A DNA stretch of 64,000 nucleotides from Methylophilus sp. 5. Its GTDB lineage: Bacteria > Pseudomonadota > Gammaproteobacteria > Burkholderiales > Methylophilaceae. The notes under the pieces were generated by a model. That model had not been told where the DNA came from. It made no database searches and saw only the letters and a program-made list of their open reading frames with translations. The translations under genes were made by a program, and so were the position numbers. Where the stretch lies: NCBI RefSeq assembly GCF_000515275.1, contig NZ_KI911560.1:1550001-1614000 (forward strand). The letters run 5' to 3'. This document shows positions 63,172 to 64,000 of the stretch, in pieces; position 1 is the first letter of the stretch, and every line of letters starts with the position of its first letter.

Positions 63172-63357
63172 TGGGTTGTGGATGCGAGAAGAAGGTCATT
63201 CTTTTTACTTCTCAGCCCCATTCAACCTTAGATTCGTCATTCTGGCGTTGGCCGGAATCCAGGCGGGGTGAGATTGCAATAAAAGGTTGTTTTTCGCTTT
63301 CTCAGGGCGTAGGGGGGCATTGATGCCCATGCGGTTGTGGTTGTTTGTTAGGTTGCG

Positions 63358-63998
63358 TTTCGCCTTTTCGGCGAGTTACTTTTCTTTGCTTGCCCGAAGC
63401 GACAACCATCATCGTAGTATGGGTGCTTGGTTATTTGATGATCCATCACTTTCGCCTTTTCGGCGACCATTCTTTCTTATGCTTGTCCATAAGAAAGAAG
63501 GCAAAGAACAAGACACCCCAGCTTCCGCTTGTTTCCTGCGCTACTCGGCTTGTCGGGCGGCCATCGAAACTCAACCTGGCAGCTCACATAAAGTGTGAGC
63601 TGCTGCGGGATTCGGACAGCCGATGGCCGACAACTCCCGCCAATCCTGCGTTGCTCGGCGCGGCAGATGGGGACCCCGAACACCATGCGACTGCAACCAA
63701 AAGTGAATTGAAGAAAAAGAATCTGGTTTTTTAACCGTCAAAAACTTCTACGCTGCTGCTTAAATGAGATAAATCCCATCCCATCACGCTGAGTAGCGGA
63801 GACAAAGTAAGGAGGAAGGGAGCGACTGTTTGAGCTCCGCGGCAGCTTGCGTAGTGTGCAAGCTGCTAGGGCGAGTTTCGTGACCGCTTATTTTGTTGAG
63901 CAACGCAAGGGAGCCGAAGGCCGTGATGGCTGGGTGTCGTCCTCTTTGGTTACTTTCTGGGGGACAAGCACCAGAAAGTGACTCGCCGAGAGGCGAAA
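63358..63998. repeat. non-coding, hairpin-rich element with inverted-repeat ends
   Basis: No supported gene lies from 63172 to the window end. The left end TTTCGCCTTTTCGGCGAGTTACTTT (in two stretches) is matched, inverted and imperfect, at the right end (63958-63998). A second copy of CGCCTTTTCGGCG stands at 63453. Perfect hairpins occur at 63470-63499 (12 pairs), 63579-63603 (10 pairs) and 63842-63866 (9 pairs); one more at 63949-63982. The stretch GGCCATCG..CGATGGCC encloses the second hairpin. Short runs are like a repetitive intergenic sequence family seen in many betaproteobacteria (from memory). It may be a non-autonomous mobile element or structured RNA. Confidence 0.6.
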
Positions 63999-64000
63999 TA

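Noticed and set aside
63287..63734. Two overlapping plus-strand frames of 103 and 129 residues
   Set aside because: They lie in the repeat-rich element, have biased basic composition and no ribosome-binding site or family; they look like spurious frames in an intergenic repeat.

Overview
The window looks like chromosome of a methylotrophic betaproteobacterium of the Methylophilaceae (Methylophilus/Methylovorus-like). This rests on protein flavour, betaproteobacterial gene orders (zapB-like/zapA/6S RNA; ahcY-membrane protein-metF behind an SAH riboswitch; LysM-dprA-smg divergent from def-fmt; rsmB-DUF4390-ntrY-ntrX; lptGF divergent from pepA-holC) and a formaldehyde-activating-enzyme (Fae) homologue. 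The genus is inferred; no rRNA or tRNA was seen. Coding density is high and there is no clear prophage, transposase or CRISPR array.

Region 1 (1-14300) is mainly a cobalamin locus. After the end of a DJ-1/PfpI gene and a PaiB-type flavoprotein carrying an eight-copy (Ala-Glu-Gln) tandem repeat come cobD and cbiB (minus) and cobQ (plus). A long minus-strand unit then runs from a cobalamin riboswitch through two tandem TonB-dependent receptors, a BtuM-like transporter, cobO, cbiA, bluB, a BtuF-like protein and cobU, to a DUF4198 metal-related protein and an S4 RNA-binding protein. These genes cover uptake, amidation, adenosylation, lower-ligand synthesis and nucleotide-loop activation. Corrin-ring genes, cobS/cobT/cobC and BtuCD are not in the window.

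Region 2 (14400-26000) holds cell-division genes followed by 6S RNA, a PEP-CTERM SGNH esterase, DUF2237 and EVE proteins, a diguanylate cyclase, a secreted S1C protease behind an apparently structured leader, the SAH-riboswitch operon ahcY-membrane protein-metF, and smg, dprA and a LysM protein.

Region 3 (26100-43400) holds def, fmt, htpX, rsmB, DUF4390, an NtrYX-type two-component system whose response regulator has a degenerate AAA+ domain, DoxX, a GNAT enzyme, the Fae-like gene, RDD, lptF/lptG, pepA, holC, an unknown coiled-coil protein, xth and an MFS carrier.

Region 4 (43600-64000) holds a 1237-residue sensor with THI5/NMT1, PAS, GAF, GGDEF and EAL domains, a TetR-controlled oxidoreductase cluster with palindromic operators, sodB, xerC-DUF484-dapF, metK, an HD-GYP protein, topA, ttcA, a Cys-cluster protein, pteridine reductase and a MidA-type methyltransferase. 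The last ~650 bases are non-coding, hairpin-rich and bounded by imperfect inverted repeats. Three c-di-GMP proteins (one synthase, one dual-domain, one HD-GYP) lie in the window.
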